This document shows positions 1 through 5,454 of a DNA stretch of 5,454 nt, piece by piece. Where the stretch lies: NCBI GenBank assembly GCA_946538795.1, contig CAMNGY010000135.1:1-5454 (forward strand). The letters are read 5' to 3'. Both the position numbers and the translations under genes were made by a program. The notes under the pieces are model-generated. The model searched no databases, was not told where the DNA came from, and saw nothing but the letters and a program-made list of their open reading frames with translations. This DNA is from an uncultured Treponema sp. (lineage in GTDB: Bacteria; Spirochaetota; Spirochaetia; Treponematales; Treponemataceae). Position 1 is the stretch's first letter. Every line of letters begins with the position of its first letter.

Positions 1-1167
1 GTTCCGCCGGGTCACCAGCAGCACGGTGCAGCTGGCGGACGGCTTTGCGAACCTCAGCCGTGAATCCCCGGAATACGGCTCGCTCTTGGGCAGGATGCCG
101 AATGAAAGTCCCGACGTGTCGGATTTGATGCTTTCCAAAATGTCGGAGAACTTGTCCTTTCTCCGCAGGTTGAACCGCAGTCCCGTCCGCTGGGAGACTT
201 TCTCGAGCAGGGCGGGGAAGTAGCCGGAGAACACGCCGTCATGGCAGCAGGAAATCTGGGGGATGTCGTCCCTAAGGTATACGTCCAAGGAGGGGGTATT
301 GCGTATGAAGTCCTGCTCGTACCTGGTGAACGCGATGTTCCGTATCTGGTACTCGGAGAAGTACTTGGTGTTCATGTTGCCGAGGATGAAGGGGTCTTCC
401 GCGAGCAACGCCCCGTAGCCCCTCATCATCGCTTCCTTCAGGTCGCTGCGCTCCTCCCTGACGGTCAGGAAGCGGTCGGACAAGCCGAATTTGGCTACGA
501 CGACCACGCCGTGGGGGTCATCGTAGTTGTCCAGCACCGCGAGGTCGGCGTTCCCCGCCAGCAGGGCGAGCTTGGCTTCATGGGAGCTGGGGTAGTACCG
601 CCGCTTGGTGCAGAAGCCCTTGTTCTCCTCGAATGTAGACAGCTTGTCCCTGACGCTGGGCCGGTCAATCATCGCTACCGTCATGCCGTCCAGCCCCTCG
701 TAATCATCTGCAAAGAAGCGGGTGTCGCCGTCGCGCGCGCATATCATCTGGTTGACGGGGCCGATGCTGCGCGGCAGGTTGTAAAAGCCCTCCTGCGCGT
801 AGCCGCTCTCGCCCTCCGCAGTCACGTCCACGAGGTCGCTGTCCATCAGCTGCTTCAGCTCCTCCAGCCCGGAGACCTCGATGTACTCGAACTCTATGTT
901 CGCGTTCTCAGCGATTTTGTCCAGAAGCTCAAAGATGTAGCCAGTCCTGTGCCCCTTGGAGTCCTGGTCCGTGCGCCCGGCCTGCCGTATCCAGCCGACC
1001 CTTCCCTTGACGGGCTCCTGCCCCTGCTCAACGTCGTGCATCAGCAGCGGTGACGGAGAACCGGGGCCCGTGAAGTCCTGGGACGGCAACCCAGCCAGGC
1101 CGGTACACAGGAAAGGAAAGGCCAGCAGGAGGACGGGCAGCTTTCGGGTCACTTCTCGGAAATGCAT
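1..1167 (-). CDS. Exported tandem solute-binding-domain (SBP_bac_3-like) sensor protein, C-terminus cut by window edge
   Basis: The frame is open for 389 codons from an ATG at 1167 to the left edge, so the C-terminus is missing. Residues 1-30 look like a Sec signal peptide: a charged n-region (MHFREVTRK), a hydrophobic core (LPVLLLAFPFL), then CTGLAG. Cys21 is a poor lipobox because Leu precedes it, so lipidation is doubtful. Residues about 55-285 resemble a family 3 periplasmic solute-binding domain (VGWIRQAG, GYIFELLDKIAE and NADLAVLDN in the expected order). A second copy starts near residue 287 (FIRNTPSLDVYL, then SGYFPALLEKVSQRTGL) and continues off the window. Tandem domains of this kind usually sit in front of a membrane-anchored output domain such as a histidine kinase, GGDEF or HD-GYP; that is inference here. 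In the first copy the usual T-x-E-R ligand-binding segment is degenerate (VTAEGESGYAQEG). The ligand is unknown. A free-standing transporter-type binding protein is less likely because there are two domains and no ABC genes nearby. Confidence 0.8.
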   Translation of the reverse strand, partial: MHFREVTRKLPVLLLAFPFLCTGLAGLPSQDFTGPGSPSPLLMHDVEQGQEPVKGRVGWIRQAGRTDQDSKGHRTGYIFELLDKIAENANIEFEYIEVSGLEELKQLMDSDLVDVTAEGESGYAQEGFYNLPRSIGPVNQMICARDGDTRFFADDYEGLDGMTVAMIDRPSVRDKLSTFEENKGFCTKRRYYPSSHEAKLALLAGNADLAVLDNYDDPHGVVVVAKFGLSDRFLTVREERSDLKEAMMRGYGALLAEDPFILGNMNTKYFSEYQIRNIAFTRYEQDFIRNTPSLDVYLRDDIPQISCCHDGVFSGYFPALLEKVSQRTGLRFNLRRKDKFSDILESIKSDTSGLSFGILPKSEPYSGDSRLRFAKPSASCTVLLVTRRN

Positions 1168-1204
1168 ATAAAAACAGTATACAGTACTTTCCGCCAATAT
1201 GGAA
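1168..1204 (-). promoter_or_regulatory. Candidate promoter of the solute-binding sensor gene, TATACT 8 nt before ATG
   Basis: Read on the minus strand, TATACT (1181-1176) matches the sigma-70 -10 consensus at five of six positions and is followed by 8 nt (GTTTTTAT) and then the ATG. The sequence at the 17-bp-spaced -35 position (TTCCAT, 1204-1199) is poor. No Shine-Dalgarno sequence lies at normal spacing; the nearest purine-rich stretch (GGCGGAAAG) is over 20 nt from the ATG. Two direct copies of TACTGT (7-bp period, 1186-1174) cover the -10 and could be a small operator, although 6-bp repeats can arise by chance. Confidence 0.45.
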
Positions 1205-1229
1205 GCCTTATCTTATATAGCTGACTATC

Positions 1230-1264
1230 TGGACACTGGACGGGAAAAGGAATATACTGGGACA
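1230..1264 (+). promoter_or_regulatory. Candidate promoter of pgsA, predicted to give a leaderless mRNA
   Basis: TGGACA (1230-1235) matches the -35 consensus TTGACA at five of six positions. A 17-bp spacer follows, then TATACT (1253-1258), which matches TATAAT at five of six. Six bases (GGGACA) separate the hexamer from the ATG, so the expected transcription start is the A of the start codon at 1265. An alternative reading is that GGGA serves as a very short, close ribosome binding site, but this promoter would not place it in the transcript. Confidence 0.6.
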
Positions 1265-1870
1265 ATGAAAGTGTCAAACAAGCTGACTTTGGTGCGGGTC
1301 ATCCTTGCACCGGTATTCTTCGTCCTGTATTTCATCCCCCTCTGGTTTGACATGAAAAGCGGGGCGGCGAAGGGCGTTCTTATCTGCCTGCTCGTCCCCC
1401 TGCTGGGATTCGCAGAGTTCACGGACTTCCTGGACGGCTTCTTTGCCCGCAAAAACGGCGAGGTCAGCGACTTCGGCAAGATGTTCGACCCCTTTGCCGA
1501 TGTGTTCCTGCACCTGTCCACCTTTACCTGCTTTGTGTTCTCGGGCTACATGCCCGCCTTGTTCTATGTGCTTATCCTCTACCGGGAGTTCAGCCAGAAC
1601 TTCCTCCGCATGGTCGCCGCCAAGAAGGGCACCGCCATAGCGGCCCGCAAGGGAGGCAAGCTCAAGACCGTCAGCTATGTCATCGCCTGCTTTGTCTCGC
1701 TCCTGCAGGAGTGCCTGGTCCGCACCGGGGCGGCAGCCGCCTGGGGCCTGGACATGGAAACTTTCAGGAGCGTCGGCATAGCCTTCTACGCCCTCTGCGT
1801 CGTCCTCGCTTACGTTTCCTTCATCGACTACATCAGGCACTTCGGCTCCATACTGAAGGACGCGGCCTGA
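1265..1870 (+). CDS. pgsA: CDP-alcohol phosphatidyltransferase, probable phosphatidylglycerophosphate synthase
   Basis: This 201-residue integral membrane enzyme is predicted to transfer a phosphatidyl group from CDP-diacylglycerol to glycerol 3-phosphate, the committed step to phosphatidylglycerol, in the inner membrane. The family signature DxxDGxxARx8GxxxDxxxD is complete: Asp54, Asp57-Gly58, Ala61-Arg62, Gly71, Asp75 and Asp79. PgsA-like features are the N-terminus NKLTLVRVILAP, the REF...LR segment (107-115) and GKLKT (131-135). Hydrophobic segments near 8-28, 35-52, 84-106, 136-152 and 172-190 fit the usual six-helix fold. PgsA proteins usually have Lys after the fourth Asp; here it is Val (DPFADVF). 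The start at 1265 is preferred over an in-frame ATG at 1199, because the extra 22 residues are not PgsA-like and the promoter lies inside that extension. A related enzyme using another alcohol (inositol phosphate, for example) cannot be excluded. No lipid gene adjoins it. Confidence 0.8.
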   Translation: MKVSNKLTLVRVILAPVFFVLYFIPLWFDMKSGAAKGVLICLLVPLLGFAEFTDFLDGFFARKNGEVSDFGKMFDPFADVFLHLSTFTCFVFSGYMPALFYVLILYREFSQNFLRMVAAKKGTAIAARKGGKLKTVSYVIACFVSLLQECLVRTGAAAAWGLDMETFRSVGIAFYALCVVLAYVSFIDYIRHFGSILKDAA

Positions 1871-1932
1871 CGGCCGTTATGCGGAGGCCGGGCCGGGCTG
1901 CCCGCGCTTGAAAGCCCGCTTCCCGGGGCGGC
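1871..1932. terminator. GC-rich convergent gap with small inverted repeats, possible weak bidirectional terminator
   Basis: The 62 bp between two converging genes hold CGGCC/GGCCG (1871-1875 with 1886-1890), CGGGCT/AGCCCG (1894-1899 with 1913-1918) and CCCG/CGGG (1915-1918 with 1924-1927). The last two overlap and cannot form together. No T-run follows on either strand, so a classical intrinsic terminator is not supported. Short GC-rich inverted repeats also occur by chance in such sequence. Confidence 0.25.
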
Positions 1933-3744
1933 TTAATGCTTCGTGGCGTTTTTGCTGGCTATGTTTTCTATAATCGCCTTTATCTCCGGCGTTATGGCTT
2001 CGAATGCCGTGACCACGGCGGGGTCGAAGTGCGTCCCTGACTGGTAATGTATGATGTCGTACGCTTCCGTCATGGAGAACGCCTTCTTGTAAGGGCGCTC
2101 GCTCAGAAGGGCGTCGAATACGTCCGCCACCGCCATGATGCGGGAGCTGACGGGAATTTTTGTTCCGGAAATCCTTGTGGGATAGCCCGACCCGTTCCAC
2201 CATTCATGGTGGTAGAGGGCTATGTCGTGGGCCATGCCGCTGTACAGGGAGTCACCGCAGTCCTTGAGCGCGGTGTCCAGGAAGTCCGCTCCCTTGACGG
2301 TGTGGGATTCCATGAGGAGCCTTTCTCCCGGAGTCAGCGGCCCGTTCTTGTTCAGTATTTTTTCGTCCACATACACTTTGCCTATGTCGTGGAGCGGGGC
2401 CACGCGCGATATGGTATGTATGAAGCTTTCGTCTATTATGTCGTTGTACATGCCCTCGCGCAGGAGTTCCCTGGCTATGGCCTCGGTATAGTATGCGGTA
2501 CGGGTCAGGTGCCCCTTGCTGGAAAGGTCGTGGTGCTCTGCCAGGTAGGCAAGGGAGAAGGCCATCTGGTCCCTCATCTTCCGTATCTGGTCGGTCTTCT
2601 TGCTTACGTCGTCCTCCAGCGTTATCTTGTAGTTGTGCAGCAGGGTGACATCGTCCAGCGAGAGGACGAGGGCTATGAGCTGGTTCTTGTTCAATATGCG
2701 CCGCACCTTGGGCTGGAAGGTCCTTGCGCCCACGAAAATCAGGTTGTCGTCGGAGATGAGGCTCTTGCCGTTCTTCTGCCCCGGGGGCGTCAGTTCATCC
2801 CCGAACGAGATGAGCGGCTCGAAGGGGCGTATGAGGTAGTCGGGGAAGACCGCCATGGCCCTTTGCCCTATGATGTCCTTGTTCACGAAGGAGAACAGCT
2901 CCTGCACCGCCGTATTTATGTTGGTTATGCGGAACGTGTCGTTGACAACGATGGCGGGGGTCTCCATCCGGTCAAAGAAGGTGTCGCTCGCCATGGAGTT
3001 GACGTTGTAGAACCTGCGGTAGACGACCAGGTAGATGGACATGCAGTCCGAGATTATGATTCCCCAGGGCACGATCGGGACCGACTCCTGTCCGGTCGTG
3101 AGGAGAAAGGCCCGCTCGTACAGGAAGCAGATGGTCGGGATGAGCAGGGTCATGAAAAGCATCGTCAGGTCGCGCAGCTTGAGGATTCTCTTGTGGAGGA
3201 TCACGTGGATGTACAGGTAGGCCAGCAGGGCCACGTACAGGATCATCGTCGCGACGAAGAGGCAGTAGCCCCAGTTGTTCTGCGTCCGCAGGAAAACCAG
3301 GCCCCGCCGCATCTGGATGTAGTAGTTCTTGAAGAACCAGCGGCCGGTGAAGCCCAGCCAGGACATGGGGTTTCCGGGCATGGGAATGCTCTTGAAGTTG
3401 AAATTCAATATCATCACCAGTATGAGGAGCGAGACCGACATGTAGCTGATGAAAAACCATTTGGGGATTTTTACCTTGAAGTAGCCGTATACCATGAAGA
3501 AGACGATGAACTGCATGAACAGCCCTATGTACTTTATCTTCGTGGTGAAGACGAGGGCGGTCTGTATTGCCGCCGACTGCAGGTGCCCCAGGTATCCCAG
3601 GCTGGTCAGTATTGCGAAGAACGAAAATGAGAGGGAAATCTCGTAGTCCTTCGCTTCCCTGTGGCTTGCCACGACAGCGAAACAGGCTATGGAAAGCAGA
3701 ACGGCTATGTTGCTGGCAAAGTTTTCTAATGCGAACAAAGACAT
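1933..3744 (-). CDS. 7TM-PAS-HD-GYP membrane protein, predicted cyclic-di-GMP phosphodiesterase
   Basis: The protein has 603 residues. Seven hydrophobic segments fall at about 8-27, 37-58, 69-90, 96-117, 158-180, 192-211 and 222-243, like the 7TM sensor module found at the N-terminus of some histidine kinases. A roughly 40-residue loop (118-157) is probably outside the membrane. A PAS-like domain follows (about 252-370), then a short coiled linker (371-395) and an HD-GYP domain (about 396-595). The key HD-GYP residues are present: His412, His452-Asp453 with Lys456 (HDIGK), His481, His512-His513-Glu514, Gly520-Tyr521-Pro522 and Asp541. HD-GYP enzymes hydrolyse c-di-GMP; activity here is inferred from intact motifs. 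Ser408 lies where trinuclear-iron members carry Glu, suggesting a two-metal site. The gene follows a chemoreceptor gene by 33 bp on the same strand and converges with pgsA. There is no clear Shine-Dalgarno sequence; MSLFALENF is taken as the start because a hydrophobic helix begins directly after it. The ligand of the 7TM and PAS modules is unknown. Confidence 0.9.
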   Translation of the reverse strand: MSLFALENFASNIAVLLSIACFAVVASHREAKDYEISLSFSFFAILTSLGYLGHLQSAAIQTALVFTTKIKYIGLFMQFIVFFMVYGYFKVKIPKWFFISYMSVSLLILVMILNFNFKSIPMPGNPMSWLGFTGRWFFKNYYIQMRRGLVFLRTQNNWGYCLFVATMILYVALLAYLYIHVILHKRILKLRDLTMLFMTLLIPTICFLYERAFLLTTGQESVPIVPWGIIISDCMSIYLVVYRRFYNVNSMASDTFFDRMETPAIVVNDTFRITNINTAVQELFSFVNKDIIGQRAMAVFPDYLIRPFEPLISFGDELTPPGQKNGKSLISDDNLIFVGARTFQPKVRRILNKNQLIALVLSLDDVTLLHNYKITLEDDVSKKTDQIRKMRDQMAFSLAYLAEHHDLSSKGHLTRTAYYTEAIARELLREGMYNDIIDESFIHTISRVAPLHDIGKVYVDEKILNKNGPLTPGERLLMESHTVKGADFLDTALKDCGDSLYSGMAHDIALYHHEWWNGSGYPTRISGTKIPVSSRIMAVADVFDALLSERPYKKAFSMTEAYDIIHYQSGTHFDPAVVTAFEAITPEIKAIIENIASKNATKH

Positions 3745-3780
3745 TTTGCCCAGTATAGCCTGTTTCGCGGTATTTGACTA
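3745..3780 (-). promoter_or_regulatory. Candidate internal promoter of the HD-GYP gene, TATACT 7 nt before ATG
   Basis: On the minus strand TATACT (3757-3752) is followed by GGGCAAA and then the ATG. At 17-bp spacing the -35 position reads TAGTCA (3780-3775), four of six against TTGACA; its first three bases are the TAG stop codon of the upstream chemoreceptor gene. Transcription would begin at or next to the start codon. It could let the phosphodiesterase be expressed independently of the chemoreceptor, in addition to read-through. GGGC could alternatively be a weak ribosome binding site in a read-through transcript. Confidence 0.45.
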
Positions 3781-5454
3781 GACCTTGAACTGGTCTATCT
3801 GGCTTCCGATCTTTGATATGGAGCTTTTGACCTCCTGTACCATGGTGGTCAGGGAATTGCCCGTGTCGCTTATCTTGCGCGTCCCGTCGGACAGGCTGTT
3901 CATGTCGCTCATCATGTTGTTTGTAGCCTGCCTCAGGCGGGCCACCTGCTCCAGCGCGGCCTTGTTGTCCTTTTCCATCTGGCCGGAGGCCTTGCGCACC
4001 TCGATGGTGCTTTCGTTCATGGACCGGAGGGTCTCGCGTATCTGCCGGGAACCGGCGTTCTGCTCCTCCATGGCTCCCTTTATCTGGGCCACCAGCTCGT
4101 CGGTCTCGTCTATCTTGCTGGACACCGAGTCGAATGCCCTGCTGGATTCTGTGGAGGCGGCGACCACCTCGGAGATGGAGTCTTTTATGTTCTTGAGCTG
4201 GTCGCCGATCGTCTTGGACTGGGAGGATGAAGTTTCGGAGAGCTTGCGTATCTCGTCCGCGACGACCGCGAAGCCCTTTCCGGCCTCGCCCGCGTGGGCG
4301 GCCTCGATGGCGGCGTTCATGGCCAGCAGGTTTGTCTGCTCCGCTATGCTGGATATGGCGAGGTTGGCCTCCTGCAGCATGTCGGACTGGGCCTCTATCT
4401 GCTTTATCTTCTCGTTGACGGCGGACTGCTTTGTGATTCCGTTCTTTGCGTTGTCGCGCAGGCCCTCGAAGGACGCGGCCATCTTGTCCACGCTGTGGTT
4501 GACGCTGGCGATGTTGCCTATCATCTGCTCGACCGCGGCCGAAGCGTCGCTCACGCCTCCCGTCTGGCTTTCTATAAGGCTTCCCAGGGTTCCTATCGTT
4601 TCGGCGACCTGCTTGACCGTGCTGGCCGTGCCGGAGACTGATTCCGCCTGGTTCTCTATCTGGCCCTGCATGGAGTCTATGCTGTTTATGACCTGGGATA
4701 TGGAGCTTTCCGTCTGGTCCGCCGTCTCGTGCAGGCGGTCCCCGCTCTTCACGAGCGAGCCGTTGGACTCCTTTACCGTGCCCATTATGCCCTGCAGCTT
4801 GCCTATGAAGGCGTTCAGGCTGTCCACCAGCTCGTCCATGACGGCCAGGAAGGGCGTGCTGCCCAGCTCCACCCGCCGGGTCAGGTCGGCGTTGCCGGAG
4901 GACAGGTCATCGACGGCTGCCTTGAGCGTGTTGGCGCTGTATATCATGTTCGTGCTGAGGAGGATGGCGCCCACCACGAAGATGATGACCAGGCAGACGG
5001 CCAGCGGGCCGGTGGCATATCCTATTGCGGATGCGAAGCTGTATTTCTTTGCGAAGACCAGGTGCCAGCTGACCAGGGAGAGCGGGGCGAAGGTGAACTC
5101 GTGCTGTGCGGAATGCCCTGAAGCTATGTCCCCGGGAAGCAGTTCCTGGCCCAGCAGGTCGGGAAGCTTGTCGGTGACGGGGATTCCCTCCGCGAGGATC
5201 GACTGGTCTTCCGCCCCGGTTATGGTGAGCTTGTCATCGTAGATGTACATCGTCACGTCCTTGGGCAGGTCGGAGTACATGGAGTTGATGAAGTCCGTCA
5301 GGGGGATGCCCGTTCCGGCGATTCCGACCGGCCTTCCGGCCTCGTTGCGGATGACCGCGTTGACCCAGAGGAAGGTCGCGCCCAGGTCCGGGTTGTAGTT
5401 GATGTTGAAGTTGTACACGTCGGTCTCATACATCGTCATGTTGTACCAGTAGTT
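3778..5454 (-). CDS. Methyl-accepting chemotaxis protein with Cache sensory domain, N-terminus cut by window edge
   Basis: This transmembrane chemoreceptor would sense a periplasmic ligand and control CheA through CheW. The frame stays open to the right edge (NYWYN precedes the first in-window Met at 5439), so that Met is internal; the first membrane helix and much of the sensor are missing. Counting from the edge, residues 1-145 are the end of a dCache-like domain ([31 protein letters not shown]). A transmembrane helix lies at about 148-170, a HAMP-like segment at about 170-227 ([12 protein letters not shown]), then a long coiled-coil signalling domain. The conserved hairpin tip (about 372-410, nt 4341-4225) contains [19 protein letters not shown] and [14 protein letters not shown], close to the universal MCP signature. 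The protein ends QIDQFKV with no NWETF-type pentapeptide for CheR/CheB docking. Methylation is likely but exact sites cannot be assigned by eye. The ligand is unknown. Confidence 0.95.
   Translation of the reverse strand, partial: NYWYNMTMYETDVYNFNINYNPDLGATFLWVNAVIRNEAGRPVGIAGTGIPLTDFINSMYSDLPKDVTMYIYDDKLTITGAEDQSILAEGIPVTDKLPDLLGQELLPGDIASGHSAQHEFTFAPLSLVSWHLVFAKKYSFASAIGYATGPLAVCLVIIFVVGAILLSTNMIYSANTLKAAVDDLSSGNADLTRRVELGSTPFLAVMDELVDSLNAFIGKLQGIMGTVKESNGSLVKSGDRLHETADQTESSISQVINSIDSMQGQIENQAESVSGTASTVKQVAETIGTLGSLIESQTGGVSDASAAVEQMIGNIASVNHSVDKMAASFEGLRDNAKNGITKQSAVNEKIKQIEAQSDMLQEANLAISSIAEQTNLLAMNAAIEAAHAGEAGKGFAVVADEIRKLSETSSSQSKTIGDQLKNIKDSISEVVAASTESSRAFDSVSSKIDETDELVAQIKGAMEEQNAGSRQIRETLRSMNESTIEVRKASGQMEKDNKAALEQVARLRQATNNMMSDMNSLSDGTRKISDTGNSLTTMVQEVKSSISKIGSQIDQFKV

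Noticed and set aside
241..1053. Plus-strand open frame of 270 codons opposite the solute-binding sensor gene
   Set aside because: It is antisense to a frame with clear signal peptide and domain motifs; the translation is low-complexity, rich in Val, Leu, Gly and His, and typical of the reverse strand of a GC-rich gene.
1100..1110. Cys21 of the solute-binding sensor as a lipobox cysteine
   Set aside because: The preceding residues (PFL) lack the small residue expected at -1, even allowing for relaxed spirochaetal lipoboxes.
1199..1264. Upstream in-frame ATG giving a 223-residue pgsA product
   Set aside because: It has no ribosome binding site, the extension is unlike PgsA N-termini, and a near-consensus promoter lies within it.
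2047..3630. Plus-strand open frame of 527 codons opposite the HD-GYP gene
   Set aside because: Its composition is shadow-like (Val, His, Glu and Gly rich) with no recognisable motif, while the minus strand encodes an intact HD-GYP protein.
3785..5242. Plus-strand open frame of 485 codons opposite the chemoreceptor gene
   Set aside because: It is Ser, Ala and Met rich with no domain, and the opposite strand carries the near-invariant MCP hairpin signature.
5437..5439. ATG at 5439 as the true chemoreceptor start
   Set aside because: The frame continues upstream to the window edge and the residues there fit the middle of a Cache domain; starting here would leave no first membrane helix or signal sequence.

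Overview
The window looks like chromosomal DNA of a GC-rich spirochaete, most likely a Treponema-type organism. This is an inference from three things: the mix of proteins, the resemblance of the chemoreceptor's sensory domain to treponemal receptors, and the 7TM-PAS-HD-GYP architecture. No rRNA or other taxonomic marker is present. I see no mobile element, CRISPR array, tRNA or rRNA.

Layout, left to right. (1) 1-1167, minus strand: an exported protein with tandem bacterial extracellular solute-binding (SBP_bac_3-type) domains. It is cut by the left window edge, so its C-terminal part, probably a signalling output domain, is not visible. (2) 1168-1264: a divergent promoter region. (3) 1265-1870, plus strand: a CDP-alcohol phosphatidyltransferase, best matched to PgsA (phosphatidylglycerophosphate synthase). 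(4) 1871-1932: a short, very GC-rich convergent gap with small inverted repeats. (5) 1933-3744, minus strand: a membrane 7TM-PAS-HD-GYP protein, a predicted cyclic-di-GMP phosphodiesterase with its metal-binding motifs intact. (6) 3778-5454, minus strand: a methyl-accepting chemotaxis protein with a Cache sensory domain, cut at its N-terminus by the right window edge.

Three of the four genes sense or relay signals (solute-binding sensor, chemoreceptor, c-di-GMP turnover). The chemoreceptor and HD-GYP genes are co-directional, 33 bp apart, and may be partly co-transcribed. The phospholipid gene stands alone between them and the solute-binding sensor.

The most notable pattern is regulatory. 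All three start codons visible in the window have an identical TATACT hexamer ending 6, 7 or 8 nt upstream of the ATG, and none has a convincing Shine-Dalgarno sequence. If these hexamers are -10 elements, transcription starts at or within about 2 nt of the start codon and the mRNAs are leaderless or nearly so. The pgsA copy also has a near-consensus -35 (TGGACA) at the ideal 17-bp spacing.
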